A DNA stretch of 64,000 bases from Cerasicoccus maritimus (GCA_031296935.1 JAVDPD010000006.1:124001-188000), one strand, 5' to 3'; shown: positions 25,786-33,735, numbered from the stretch's first letter. The notes: generated from the letters alone by a model not told the origin. Program-made: numbers and translations.

Positions 25786-26337
25786 CTAGCAATATACGCT
25801 ATGCAGGCAAACTACTACAAAGAGTAGACCAGTGAATGAAGCCTGAAATGCGAAGAAGGTCATTAAGCGGTTTAGATACTGAAACTTTTTACTCATGATT
25901 ACACCTACGGCATAAACTTGGTCTTCATATTCTTCCACCACCTTATCTTCTGTTTTAGTGGGGTCTTTTGTTTCGTTATAGAGTGATTTTATTGAAACTG
26001 CACTTTTTATGTTAATAGGGAACAGTATTAGTTCCTTATTTGATGATGGCCCTCTTGCTTTTAAGCATGAGTAAAGCGAGGTCGTGCATAGAGTGGTAAA
26101 TCCGAATGCAATAATCAAAAATGTCCCTGATACGACCGACCATGGAGTAACGGAGAGCTTTATTGAGGTGGACCCTGGTGATACGGGGAGCAGGTATTGG
26201 TTTTTATACATCAGGAGAGATGCACCCAGTACGAAAACAACTAAACCAAATATAATACTAGCTTTTTGATCTATAAATCTAATCGTTTCCTGGATGTTGC
26301 TATGCGAAGCTTTTAAGTGTGTTATGTAATCTTCCAT
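25786..26337 (-). CDS. pycTM: Putative Pycsar effector, PycTM-like membrane protein
   Basis: The 183-aa membrane protein has helices at about 26-44, 67-91 and 157-181. Just before the first helix is ETIRFIDQKAS, matching the x-D-x-K-A motif at the start of PycTM/DUF5706 proteins. In known Pycsar systems this effector binds cCMP or cUMP and disrupts the inner membrane. It is the last gene of a three-gene operon behind a class III cyclase, which is the usual Pycsar arrangement, and its start overlaps the preceding gene by 16 bases. Base composition is AT-richer than flanking core genes. Confidence 0.7.
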   Translation of the reverse strand: MEDYITHLKASHSNIQETIRFIDQKASIIFGLVVFVLGASLLMYKNQYLLPVSPGSTSIKLSVTPWSVVSGTFLIIAFGFTTLCTTSLYSCLKARGPSSNKELILFPINIKSAVSIKSLYNETKDPTKTEDKVVEEYEDQVYAVGVIMSKKFQYLNRLMTFFAFQASFTGLLFVVVCLHSVYC

Positions 26338-26834
26338 TTGCGTTCGTAGAATTCTTTAATACCCTCTTGATCATGGTTATAACAAAGCCACTCGCTTGGC
26401 CATGCTACTAGATTGCGAATTTTCCCCAAGTGATGATAGTAGATTAATCTCGAAATTGAATCCATCGCCCAATTTGCCATCAGTTCTGAAACAACTAATT
26501 GTGGATGACTTACACTCCACGATTCGTAGTGGTAAATCCACTCATGCAGTAGAGCGTAGCATAAAGATTTATCTTCGAAACAATGCCAGTCGTTTGTCGC
26601 TAAGTGTATGTATTTTTGTGGAATCTCTACCCGAGGAAGTAAATCATTCCACCGGGTTATGTTGAACGAAAGGGTAATTGGGCGTATGAGCCCTGAGCCT
26701 TTTAATTCTCGGTGGTCGATTGGCAATTGTCCATTAATGGTCACTTGGCCTCTAGCCCATGACTCACTTATTCCGTCCAATCGATCTATTATCGATGATA
26801 GGAATGTCAGATCGATTTTCGATTGCCCAACCAT
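26322..26834 (-). CDS. Putative E2-like (ubiquitin-conjugating-fold) protein in the Pycsar-like operon
   Basis: The 170-aa soluble protein is unassigned by length alone. Residues 82-106 read DWHCFEDKSLCYALLHEW then IYHYESW. This resembles the H-x-x-x-D-G-S-L-C-Y catalytic block of prokaryotic E2 proteins (candidate catalytic Cys92, His84), followed by the W-x-Y-H-Y-E-x-W helix seen after it. A beta-strand-rich stretch precedes it (LIRPITLSFNITRW). The ATG follows the cyclase stop after one base, so it is translationally coupled between cyclase and effector. E2-only modules are known in short type II CBASS; I know of none in Pycsar. The fold call is an inference. Confidence 0.45.
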   Translation of the reverse strand: MVGQSKIDLTFLSSIIDRLDGISESWARGQVTINGQLPIDHRELKGSGLIRPITLSFNITRWNDLLPRVEIPQKYIHLATNDWHCFEDKSLCYALLHEWIYHYESWSVSHPQLVVSELMANWAMDSISRLIYYHHLGKIRNLVAWPSEWLCYNHDQEGIKEFYERKWKIT

Positions 26835-26835
26835 C

Positions 26836-28272
26836 TCAATAGTGGCTGCAATATGGTGATATGGCAGGGCGGTCTTGGGTTACAGTTTGTACGGAGGCTC
26901 CCAATATTAATGCTTTACTAACTTTATCTGCGGTTAGTTCAGATGATTTGTAATGGCGGTGCTTGTCAAATGTGTCTTTTTTGCATGGGGTAAACAATTT
27001 CTGCAGTGAAGAGTTTAGCGTAGAGTAATCGCAATCAGGTATCACAGTGTCGTACTCATTGGCATCATTATTTTCTTGGGCTTTGAGAGAGTGTGCTATG
27101 CCCCAGCCAGCGACCACAGTAAAGCTTCTTCCGTCAGCATCTACATTCCCAATTAGAATGTAGCCGTTTGCTTCATTGATAGCACCACCTCCTGCACAGC
27201 CGATTGTCCATGACACTTCGTCATGATGTGATTTACGGGTTGTCATGTTTTCATGCCAATAGGCTCCATAGTCCGCTGATATCGATGATCTATCGTATTC
27301 ATAGCCTTCGTCAGAAGCTAAGAGAATGGCGTTCATGCAGTCACCAGCCCAAGGAAACTGAATAACCTTGGACTGGAAATTTGAATTAGTTTCGGATGCT
27401 TTTTGCATCAAGCCCTTAAACTCGATTGCAAGTTTTCTTATTTCTTGTTCAGTCCCTTGTTCAAACGCTTCTTTTACTCTCCGGGTGAAGTTGTGCATGT
27501 CGGCACGCGCAATGTGTGCCTGTAGCGTAGCTGGTTGTTGAAAGCCAGTTTCTAGGTAGCCTGGGATACTTTCTTGGGACAGATGGATGACATCTGGACT
27601 TTGTGTGCTGACTTGCTCTGCAATCAAATGTGCAAGCTTGTATATTCCCTCATGTTCATTCACTTCTTTGAACATGCTGATAAGCCGTACTTTGCGCCAT
27701 TCTCCGTGGCTTTGTCGTAGATGGAATTCACCTGACGGAACACCATTCTTACTGTCCTTGCTATGGATACGTTTAGCAGGATTATTGGCGCATGGTCCCA
27801 GCGAAACTAACGAATCATTTTCTCCTGCGACTAGAATGGCGCGTCCGTGATCCGATGCCATTGCATAGCCGTTCCATGCATCTTGACAAATTGGGCGTAC
27901 GTGGGCGTTTATTGCAGTACTCAAAACTTGTCCAAACTCTATGAGTCGGTTTTGTGATTCTTGATCGTTTGAATCGCCACTAAAGAAGCAATGAATCAGA
28001 TTTCCTTGGGCCTCTAAAAGGTCTCCACCAAATCTAGTAGTAATTGCTGAAGTTATTTTAGTGAATGAAGATATCACTTGGTAGTATTTTGCCGCGTCGC
28101 CACCGTTATCGGGCGCATAGAGTTTTAGGGTTGGCCGTATTTGAATGTATACATGATGGCCTGTTTCGTCAGTAAATGTTGCGTATTCTTTCGCCGAGAG
28201 CGTGTAGAATTGTTCGGCTTGTTTTCTAAGATTGCGCTTTTGATTGATTAAGTCGCGGACTGATACCTTCAT
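26836..28272 (-). CDS. pycC: Putative class III (PycC-like) nucleotide cyclase with two cyclase-type domains
   Basis: The 478-aa protein starts at ATG 28272, fixed by AAGGAG six bases upstream; the frame to 28308 would remove that signal. Two cyclase-like halves are visible. Half 1 (about 38-185) has VYIQIRPTLKLYA, EAQGNLIHCFF and VSLGPCANNPAKRI, and lacks both metal Asp residues. Half 2 (about 252-400) has RADMHNFTRRV (Asp258) and FPWAGDCMNAIL (Asp311), the positions of the two metal-binding aspartates, then VSWTIGCAGGGA and VVAGWGIAHSLKAQE. Pycsar cyclases make cCMP or cUMP on phage infection. Two CTATATATAG palindromes lie upstream. Confidence 0.65.
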   Translation of the reverse strand: MKVSVRDLINQKRNLRKQAEQFYTLSAKEYATFTDETGHHVYIQIRPTLKLYAPDNGGDAAKYYQVISSFTKITSAITTRFGGDLLEAQGNLIHCFFSGDSNDQESQNRLIEFGQVLSTAINAHVRPICQDAWNGYAMASDHGRAILVAGENDSLVSLGPCANNPAKRIHSKDSKNGVPSGEFHLRQSHGEWRKVRLISMFKEVNEHEGIYKLAHLIAEQVSTQSPDVIHLSQESIPGYLETGFQQPATLQAHIARADMHNFTRRVKEAFEQGTEQEIRKLAIEFKGLMQKASETNSNFQSKVIQFPWAGDCMNAILLASDEGYEYDRSSISADYGAYWHENMTTRKSHHDEVSWTIGCAGGGAINEANGYILIGNVDADGRSFTVVAGWGIAHSLKAQENNDANEYDTVIPDCDYSTLNSSLQKLFTPCKKDTFDKHRHYKSSELTADKVSKALILGASVQTVTQDRPAISPYCSHY

Positions 28273-28379
28273 TTTTTTCTCCTTGTTTGTGGTCTTGGCT
28301 AAGCGCATATCGAGGCTGCCGCGACGGGTTAATTTTCTAGCCTTGTTTTCATTTTATATGCCAACTCTCTTAAACGAGG

Positions 28380-28422
28380 TGCTATATATAGTGTCAAAGT
28401 CGTAAATTGATGCTATATATAG
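28380..28422. promoter_or_regulatory. Pair of TGCTATATATAG boxes upstream of the cyclase gene
   Basis: TGCTATATATAG occurs at 28380-28391 and 28411-28422. Each contains the perfect palindrome CTATATATAG, and the two are 31 bases apart, close to three helical turns. They lie about 110-150 bases before the cyclase start and may be operators. Confidence 0.5.
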
Positions 28423-28513
28423 GGTTGGGGTGGGTTAAAACTCTACTAGTGTTTTATATCTAAATATCTTGATAAAAGGATGTATTGTGGTTTAGGGCCA
28501 AGATGTCTCGCGA

Positions 28514-28543
28514 CTGTGTCAAATTGTCTATCATTTGGCACAG
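28514..28543. repeat. Inverted repeat CTGTGTCAAAT/ATTTGGCACAG
   Basis: Eleven-base arms with one mismatch (28514-28524 and 28533-28543) surround 8 bases. It could be an operator; no T-tract follows. Confidence 0.45.
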
Positions 28544-28683
28544 TGTGTCACCGGTATTGAGTTAATTTATCTGATATTGTTTTATCGTTAGTTCTGGCTC
28601 CTAGACGCATGGGAGTGCGGGGCTTAATCAAGCTTTAGCAGTCTATGTAATCTGTCTGCCTATCGGTGCTATCCAGTATCACC

Positions 28684-28780
28684 GCCGCTGCTAAGGTTTA
28701 GCACAGGCAGTGCTAAGTAATGACAGCGCCTGTGCTAAGTAATGACACAGGCTGTGCTAAGGCTTAGCAGCGGCGCTGCG
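28684..28780. repeat. Dispersed CTAAG/TTAGCACAG repeat, copy 2
   Basis: The modules GTGCTAAGTAATGACA (twice) and CTAAGGYTTAGCA (twice) are the same as those at 3620-3736, in a different order. Confidence 0.7.
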
Positions 28781-28809
28781 CTGGCGCGGTCGTGGGGGCG
28801 GGGCACAAA

Positions 28810-28845
28810 AAAAAACGGCCACGAACTGCGGGAGTTCGTGACCGT
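28810..28845 (-). terminator. Terminator of the DUF4469-like gene
   Basis: Arms ACGGCCACGAACT (28815-28827) and AGTTCGTGACCGT (28833-28845) pair with one G-U wobble around a 5-base loop. Nine A's on the left give a U-tract on the minus strand. Confidence 0.85.
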
Positions 28846-28892
28846 TGGTAGCGGTGGTGGTGGCTGGATGGGAGGCGGTTGCTGCGGTTGGG

Positions 28893-29594
28893 TTACGTGG
28901 TGAGGACGGCTTCCAGCTCGCCGGTGCGGAGCTGGTCAGAGCCGCGCATGCGGGCGCGGACCTCGATGCGGTAGGTTTGGCCGAGGGGCAGGTCGGGCGG
29001 GATGCGGAAGATCAGCTCTTTGGGCAGGTTCCGCTTGATCTGGGCCAGGCGCGTTTCGGAGTTGTCGGCGGTATTGATGAAGAACAGGCCCTCGTCGGGG
29101 GAGTCGGGGTTGAACTTCAGCTTGCTGCCGACGATCGAGCCGATGTCGCCCGGCGTGATCTGTTGGTTGAGCGTGCCGCTGCCGTCGTCGATGAAGTCGA
29201 AGACGAGTGGGGCCGGCGGCATGCCGTCGATGCGCGCGGGGTCGGACTTCTCCCGCATGGTTTTGAGCAGCCGGCGACCGGCGGAGGCGTGGAGGGAGAC
29301 GCGGTGGCGCGCGGAGTCGAAGGCGTCGTTTTTGCCGTCGAAGCTGCCGGTGATGCCGGGCCAGAGCTGGACGAGCCCGCCCATGTTGACCCGGTTGCCG
29401 TCGATGAGGAGACTTTCGACGGCGCGGATGGCTTCGGTGAGGACCGCACGGATGTCCGCCTCGGTGATGGTGGAGCCGAGCAGGATCATGCGGTCAATGA
29501 CGGCTTCGAGGTCCTTGCTGCCGCTGATCTGGGTGATGGCCCGGTATTGGTTGCCCCCGTTGGTCAGGGGATTTGGGAATAGTGCGTATTTCAT
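28893..29594 (-). CDS. HU-like DNA-binding protein with DUF4469-type C-terminal domain
   Basis: The 233-aa protein starts MKYALFPNPLTN. The N-terminal half (about 10-120) resembles the HU/IHF-like domain found with DUF4469: a SKDLEAVIDRMILLGSTITEADIRAVL helix pair, then a beta-sheet region. The C-terminal half (about 125-233) resembles an immunoglobulin-like DUF4469 domain (LKFNPDSPDEGLFFIN, FRIPPDLPLGQTYRIEVR). Such proteins are expanded in Bacteroidota and Verrucomicrobiota, with unknown roles in DNA binding. It is monocistronic with its own terminator. Confidence 0.72.
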   Translation of the reverse strand: MKYALFPNPLTNGGNQYRAITQISGSKDLEAVIDRMILLGSTITEADIRAVLTEAIRAVESLLIDGNRVNMGGLVQLWPGITGSFDGKNDAFDSARHRVSLHASAGRRLLKTMREKSDPARIDGMPPAPLVFDFIDDGSGTLNQQITPGDIGSIVGSKLKFNPDSPDEGLFFINTADNSETRLAQIKRNLPKELIFRIPPDLPLGQTYRIEVRARMRGSDQLRTGELEAVLTT

Positions 29595-30209
29595 GGATGG
29601 CGTAGTGGTAAGGTTCAGGCGGCCGAGTGGTGTTGGTCGCCTGAGGATTGGTTGTTCTTTAGTTCATTGATTATGGGTTGTTGTTTATCTTTTGGTGGTA
29701 TTCGGGGCGTTTTTGCCGCGAATATGTGTTAAATAATTCACTTAAATGGCGTATTTGGCAAGCGCAAATTGCGAAAAATAAGCAGTAATAGTAAATATAT
29801 AGAGTGTAGAAGGGGGCGAAGAAGGAGGCGAGGGGAATTAGCCGCGGATGAACGCGGATTGAACACGGATGCCAGCGAGGCGTGGGGTTTAACCGCAGAG
29901 AACGCGGAGGACGCAGAGAGCGGGGAGAAGGCCAGCGAGGCGTAGGGAGTTGAACAGAAGGTAGGAAAGAGAGGGAAGCCCGCTGGGCGTGTTTTTAACA
30001 GGAAGATCGGGAAGAGCGGAAAGCCGGTGAGACGCGGGGTTTAGGCGCAGAGAGCGTGGAGGACGCGGAGAGTAGGGAGGGGTTTAAACAGAAGGCAAGC
30101 CGACGAGGTGTGGGGAGGTTGGGGGGTGGCAATGCCAATACTATTGCAGACTTATTTGCTCCCCATGAAGTTGGGCGGCTCTGGTTAGCGCTACTTGTTG
30201 AGGTAGGGG
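29595..30209. other. Long intergenic region with degenerate repeats
   Basis: No gene is seen in about 600 bases. The part near 29595-29820 is AT-rich and probably holds the promoter of the DUF4469-like gene. The rest is the repeat cluster listed at 29822-30110. An open frame at 29995-30405 on the minus strand is a low-complexity shadow of the repeats and of dciA. Confidence 0.6.
29822..30110. repeat. Cluster of degenerate GCAGAGAACGCGGAGG-type and TTGAACAGAAGG-type repeats
   Basis: Units such as ACCGCAGAGAACGCGGAGG and GCGCAGAGAGCGTGGAGG recur at 29891 and 30043. A single TTGAACAGAAGGTAGGAAAG arm (from 29950) and a weaker TTAAACAGAAGGCAAG (from 30083) belong to the same family as the inverted-repeat elements at 34790-36006, here in the same orientation. 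Confidence 0.6.
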
Positions 30210-30575
30210 TCAGCCGGTGATTTTTACGTCGCGGATGGCGCCGCACTCGGGGAGGGCGCGGATGCGCTTGAGGATCTGGCGCTCCGTAAAAAGCAGCTCC
30301 TGCTTGATTACGGAATTGGAGGCGAGGATCACGAGCTGCTTGCCGTTGACGATCTTCATCGGGCGGGCGCGGTGGGCGGTTTTTTCGCCAACGATGTCTT
30401 TCCAATTCTTGACGATGATTTCTTCCGCGGTCGGTTTGCCGATCTTGTAGCGCTCGATGATGACCTCGACGAGGCTGTCGATCGGCTTGGCTTGACGGGA
30501 CACCGAGCGACCGCGATCTTCGGGAACTCCCCGCAGATTGGCGATCAGGTTATTGACTTCTCGGTTAAAGTGCAT
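30210..30575 (-). CDS. dciA: DciA-like DUF721 protein
   Basis: The 121-aa protein carries the DUF721/DciA domain: a basic N-terminus, then [46 protein letters not shown], the family's core with the W-x-x-IVG motif. DciA loads or activates the replicative helicase DnaB in bacteria that lack DnaC/DnaI. It is divergent from prmC, with start codons 15 bases apart. Confidence 0.85.
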   Translation of the reverse strand: MHFNREVNNLIANLRGVPEDRGRSVSRQAKPIDSLVEVIIERYKIGKPTAEEIIVKNWKDIVGEKTAHRARPMKIVNGKQLVILASNSVIKQELLFTERQILKRIRALPECGAIRDVKITG

Positions 30576-30590
30576 CGTCGTGGCTTATCT

Positions 30591-31436
30591 ATGCAAAGCG
30601 TTCTGGAAATCCTGCAAAAAACGACCGCCTTTTTCGAACAAAAAGACGTGCCGGAGGCCAGATTGCAGGCTGAGCGGCTCATGGCGCACGTTCTGGAGTG
30701 CTCGCGCCTCGACCTGTATTTGCAGTTTGAGCGCCCGCTGACGGACGAAGTGCTCGACAAGCTGCGCCCGCTGGTGGGCCGCCGCGCCCGTCGCGAACCA
30801 CTGCAATACATCTTGGGCGAAACGGAATTTCTCGACGTGAAGCTCAAGTGCGACGCCCGCGCATTGATCCCCCGCCAAGAAACGGAGGAACTGGCGGATT
30901 TGCTTGTGCAGAATTTTGGCAAAACGCCGCCGGCGAGCGTGCTTGATCTCGGCACGGGGACAGGAGCGCTGGCGTTGTCCCTGGCTCAAGCCTGGCCGGA
31001 TGCAGCCGTGATAGCGGTGGACTTGAGCGCCGATGCGTTGGCGTTGGCCCAAGAAAACGCCGAGGCCAATGGGCTCTCGGCGCGCGTGCAATTCGTGCAG
31101 GGCAGTTGGTTTACTGGCGTGAACGGACGGTTCGATCTAATCGTTAGCAATCCGCCATACCTGACGGAAGAGGAGATGACTACGGCGGAGCCGGAGGTCG
31201 TCAAATTTGAGCCGACGGGCGCCTTGGTTTCAGGCGCTGACGGGCTGGATGATTTGCGGAAGATCTTTGCGGAGGCCCCGAAGTTTTTGAACCCGGGTGG
31301 CATGCTGGCGGTTGAGACAGGTATTGCGCAGCATGAAATTTTGGCGGATTTGGCGAATCAGGTAGGTTTTGCCCGGGTTGAATCAATTAAGGACCTCGAT
31401 GGGCGTCCGCGCTTTGTGTGGTCTACACTAGCGTAG
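30591..31436 (+). CDS. prmC: Release factor glutamine methyltransferase PrmC
   Basis: This enzyme methylates the Gln of the GGQ motif in peptide-release factors. The 282-aa protein has the helical N-terminal RF-binding domain, IPRQETEEL (about 93-101), SAM-binding motif [13 protein letters not shown] (118-130), and the catalytic NPPY at 187-190. I chose the ATG at 30591 ([10 protein letters not shown]); the open frame extends upstream to 30372 only as an antisense shadow of dciA. Confidence 0.93.
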   Translation: MQSVLEILQKTTAFFEQKDVPEARLQAERLMAHVLECSRLDLYLQFERPLTDEVLDKLRPLVGRRARREPLQYILGETEFLDVKLKCDARALIPRQETEELADLLVQNFGKTPPASVLDLGTGTGALALSLAQAWPDAAVIAVDLSADALALAQENAEANGLSARVQFVQGSWFTGVNGRFDLIVSNPPYLTEEEMTTAEPEVVKFEPTGALVSGADGLDDLRKIFAEAPKFLNPGGMLAVETGIAQHEILADLANQVGFARVESIKDLDGRPRFVWSTLA

Positions 31437-31649
31437 CCAGATCTGGCGCGTGCGCGGGTTGCCGGAAGAGGCAAAATCCAGCTCTTCTTCGGCGAGCACA
31501 TCATCGAGCTCGGTAGCGGTGAAATCGTAGCCGTCTTTGTTGGCTTCGGTCACGAATTCAGCCTTCGTTTCGATGACGTTGTATTTGTGGCGGAGGTTTT
31601 TATCTGAGCCACCTGCAAACAGCAGTTTTTCGACGTTCTCCTTGGACAT
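31428..31649 (-). CDS. Nif11-domain small protein (possible RiPP-type precursor)
   Basis: The 73-aa protein starts [11 protein letters not shown] and shows the Nif11 pattern: two helices with [21 protein letters not shown] (fv-x-x-A-x-x-x-GydfT-x-x-EL). Nif11 domains serve as leader peptides of ribosomally made, modified peptides, but also occur as plain small proteins. After the domain lies [20 protein letters not shown]. There is no Gly-Gly cleavage site, no Cys, and no maturase nearby except a divergent O-methyltransferase. Its end overlaps the prmC end by 9 bases on the opposite strand. Confidence 0.65.
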   Translation of the reverse strand: MSKENVEKLLFAGGSDKNLRHKYNVIETKAEFVTEANKDGYDFTATELDDVLAEEELDFASSGNPRTRQIWLR

Positions 31650-31678
31650 GATGATCTAATTTATGACGTTGATAGGTA

Positions 31679-31700
31679 GGAATTCGAACCGCCGAATTCC
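31679..31700. repeat. Hairpin GGAATTCG/CGAATTCC upstream of the Nif11 gene
   Basis: Perfect 8-base arms around AACCGC lie 30 bases before the Nif11 start codon, inside the divergent gap with the methyltransferase. It resembles an operator or leader hairpin. The TTCGAAC in it is not part of a tRNA. Confidence 0.4.
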
Positions 31701-31871
31701 GTGTGCCGTGTGCAGCATACGCGGTGCCCGGGCAGGTGATTGGCTGATTTTTGCTGCGAGTATGGCAGGGCGTAATGCGCGCCATTAGCCGCAGTTTGAA
31801 ATCTTGCTTAGATTTGGGCGGCGAGGGCGGTTCGCGCTTGCTCCATGCTATTTCTCTGACTGATTAGACTT

Positions 31872-32885
31872 ATGCTAAACGCTGATCAGCCATCTCCCGA
31901 TAAAATGTTCGATATGCTGCTGGCGCCTCTGGTTTGCCAGGCCATTGGCGCGATGGCGCGCTTGGGGATTGCGGACCTTTATGCGAATCAGCCGTTGAGC
32001 ACGGGCTTCATCGCGGAGTCGGTCGGCGCCAACGAAGGGCATTTGCGGCGCATCCTGCGCTTGTTGGCGGAGCATGGTTTGCTGGCCGCAGAGCCGGGTG
32101 ACGCCTGGACGCTGACCGCGACTGGCGCCTTGCTCAAAAGCGATGTCCCCGGCTCGATGCGCCACATGGCGATTCTGCAAACGGATGATGCGCATTGGAA
32201 AACTGTTGGCCGGATGACCCAGTGCGTGCGCTCGGGCGAACCGCAGGACGTGGCGGCGCTTGGTTCGTCGGTCTGGGAATTCTACCAAAAACATCCCGAA
32301 GACGCCGACAGCTTTAGCAAGGCGATGGCGAATGTTTCGGCGATGGCCATTGATCACGTGTTGGCGAATTACGACTTTTCCGGCAAGCGCACGATAGTGG
32401 ATGTCGGCGGCGCCTACGGGGCAATGTTGGCAGCGGTGCTCCGGCAAAATCCGGCGGCGAGCGGCGTCTTGTTTGACCAACCGCACGTGCTGGAAGGGGC
32501 GGATCAGATCCTGGGCGATGTCAGTCCGCGGGTAACGAAAGCGCCGGGAAGCTTCTTCACGGACGAGATTCCGGCGGGGGATCTCTACATCCTCAAGCAC
32601 ATCCTCCATGACTGGAACGACGCGCAATGCCTGAAGATTCTTCAAACTGTTCGGCGCTCAATGAAGCCGGGCGCGAAGCTGCTCGTCGTGGAATTCAATG
32701 TGCCGGAGGAGGGCGCGACCGGCCCGGTGCTGCGGCTGGATTTGCTGATGATGGTCGTGCTCGATGGCAAGGAGCGCACGAGCGGCCAATTGGCGGAGTT
32801 GTTTGCTCAGGCCGGCCTGAAGCACACGCGGACCATACCCACGGAAAGCCCGTTTGCTCTGGTCGAGGCTGAGGCGGTTTTCTAA
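31872..32885 (+). CDS. SAM-dependent O-methyltransferase (COMT/hydroxyneurosporene type)
   Basis: The 337-aa protein has an N-terminal winged-helix dimerisation domain (LLAPLVCQAIGAMARLGIADLY, then HLRRILRLLAEHGLL) and a C-terminal Rossmann methyltransferase. The latter has VDVGGAYGAML for SAM binding and the catalytic HILHDWND typical of the Methyltransf_2 (PF00891) family. Known members methylate phenols, carotenoid-pathway hydroxyls and polyketides. The substrate here is unknown; it stands alone, divergent from the Nif11-type gene. Confidence 0.85.
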   Translation: MLNADQPSPDKMFDMLLAPLVCQAIGAMARLGIADLYANQPLSTGFIAESVGANEGHLRRILRLLAEHGLLAAEPGDAWTLTATGALLKSDVPGSMRHMAILQTDDAHWKTVGRMTQCVRSGEPQDVAALGSSVWEFYQKHPEDADSFSKAMANVSAMAIDHVLANYDFSGKRTIVDVGGAYGAMLAAVLRQNPAASGVLFDQPHVLEGADQILGDVSPRVTKAPGSFFTDEIPAGDLYILKHILHDWNDAQCLKILQTVRRSMKPGAKLLVVEFNVPEEGATGPVLRLDLLMMVVLDGKERTSGQLAELFAQAGLKHTRTIPTESPFALVEAEAVF

Positions 32886-32972
32886 AGACGTCACATCTTC
32901 ACATTCGGGACGAAAAAAACCTTGCCAAACAGCGGAAAACTCGGTGTTTTCTTCGGCTTTTCCACAATTCTT

Positions 32973-33167
32973 ATGTCACAGAAAACACGCAAAGCAATTG
33001 CCAAGCGCATCAAGGTTACCGGCACAGGCAAGGTTCGCCGTTGGAAGGCAAACCACCGCCACCTGCTGCGTAACAAGACGCAAAAGACAAAGCGCGCTAT
33101 GCGTCAGGACCATGGTCTCGGTGAGGGTCAAGCCCGCCAGATGCTCAATGGTGTCCCGCACGCGTAA
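32973..33167 (+). CDS. rpmI: Ribosomal protein bL35
   Basis: The 64-aa protein starting MSQKTRKAIAKRIKVTGTGKVRRWKA matches bL35: T-RKAIAKR-KVTGTGK-RR and NHRHLLRNKTQKTKR. The ATG at 32973 gives the expected size; an upstream start at 32922 adds a non-family leader. It is followed by rplT in the standard order, but infC is not immediately upstream. Confidence 0.95.
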   Translation: MSQKTRKAIAKRIKVTGTGKVRRWKANHRHLLRNKTQKTKRAMRQDHGLGEGQARQMLNGVPHA

Positions 33168-33249
33168 CCCAAAATAAATAATCCGGGCGCGTTCGAGGTG
33201 ACAACACTAGGCGACCTCGCCGCCCACGAAACTAAGGAAATTACACAAC

Positions 33250-33627
33250 ATGCCACGAGCAACCAATGCACCCGCCACCCGCGCCCGCCGTAAGCGTAAG
33301 CTGAAGCAGGCCAAGGGATACTTCGGCAATAAGTCGCGTCTCTACCGTTACGCGAAGGACGCTGTATCGCGCTCCGGTAAGTTCGCTTACCGCGACCGTC
33401 GCAAAAAGAAGTCCGAGTTCCGTCAACTCTGGATCGTTCGCATCAACGCTGCCTGCCGTCCGATGGACATCTCCTACAGCCGCCTCATGGAAGGCCTCAA
33501 GGCTGCTGAGATCGGTCTCGACCGCAAGGCGATCAGCGAAATGGCGATCCACGACGAAGCCGCGTTTGCTTCTCTCGTCGAAAAGGCTAAGGCCGCTCTT
33601 GCGGACAAGGCTTCCAAGGCTGAGTAA
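33250..33627 (+). CDS. rplT: Ribosomal protein bL20
   Basis: The 125-aa protein starts [26 protein letters not shown] and has the family core [42 protein letters not shown]. The C-terminal lysine/alanine-rich tail is slightly longer than in E. coli. It initiates assembly of the large subunit and in many bacteria represses the infC-rpmI-rplT operon. Confidence 0.96.
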   Translation: MPRATNAPATRARRKRKLKQAKGYFGNKSRLYRYAKDAVSRSGKFAYRDRRKKKSEFRQLWIVRINAACRPMDISYSRLMEGLKAAEIGLDRKAISEMAIHDEAAFASLVEKAKAALADKASKAE

Positions 33628-33672
33628 AGAAACACACCAAGGCAGGCCTGTCCCTGCTTGACGAATTTACGG

Positions 33673-33700
33673 AGGCGGCCAACGATGGCCGCCTTTTTTA
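33673..33700 (+). terminator. Intrinsic terminator between rplT and pheS
   Basis: AGGCGGCC (33673-33680), a six-base loop AACGAT, and GGCCGCCT (33687-33694) are followed by TTTTT. It ends 36 bases before the pheS start, so it may act as an attenuator for pheS. Confidence 0.8.
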
Positions 33701-33735
33701 TTGCAGCGAAACTTGCGACAACCGCAAACCCCCTC

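Larger units (their letters stand above)
28273..28683. other. Upstream region of the Pycsar-like operon, no gene seen
   Basis: The region is AT-rich and holds the pair of CTATATATAG palindromes and an inverted repeat at 28514-28543, both listed separately. No open frame looks real on either strand. It runs into the dispersed CTAAG repeat at 28684. Confidence 0.5.

Noticed and set aside
28845..29582. Plus-strand frame opposite the DUF4469-like gene
   Set aside because: It starts inside the terminator of the minus-strand gene and has shadow-like Gly/Val/Asp composition.
29822..30110. CRISPR array from the repeating GCAGAG/GGAGG units
   Set aside because: Units are degenerate, spacing is irregular, there are no unique equal-length spacers and no cas genes nearby.
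31679..31760. TTCGAAC near 31683, as in a tRNA T-loop
   Set aside because: Neither strand gives a T-stem, anticodon stem or acceptor stem. The bases form an 8-base hairpin of their own.
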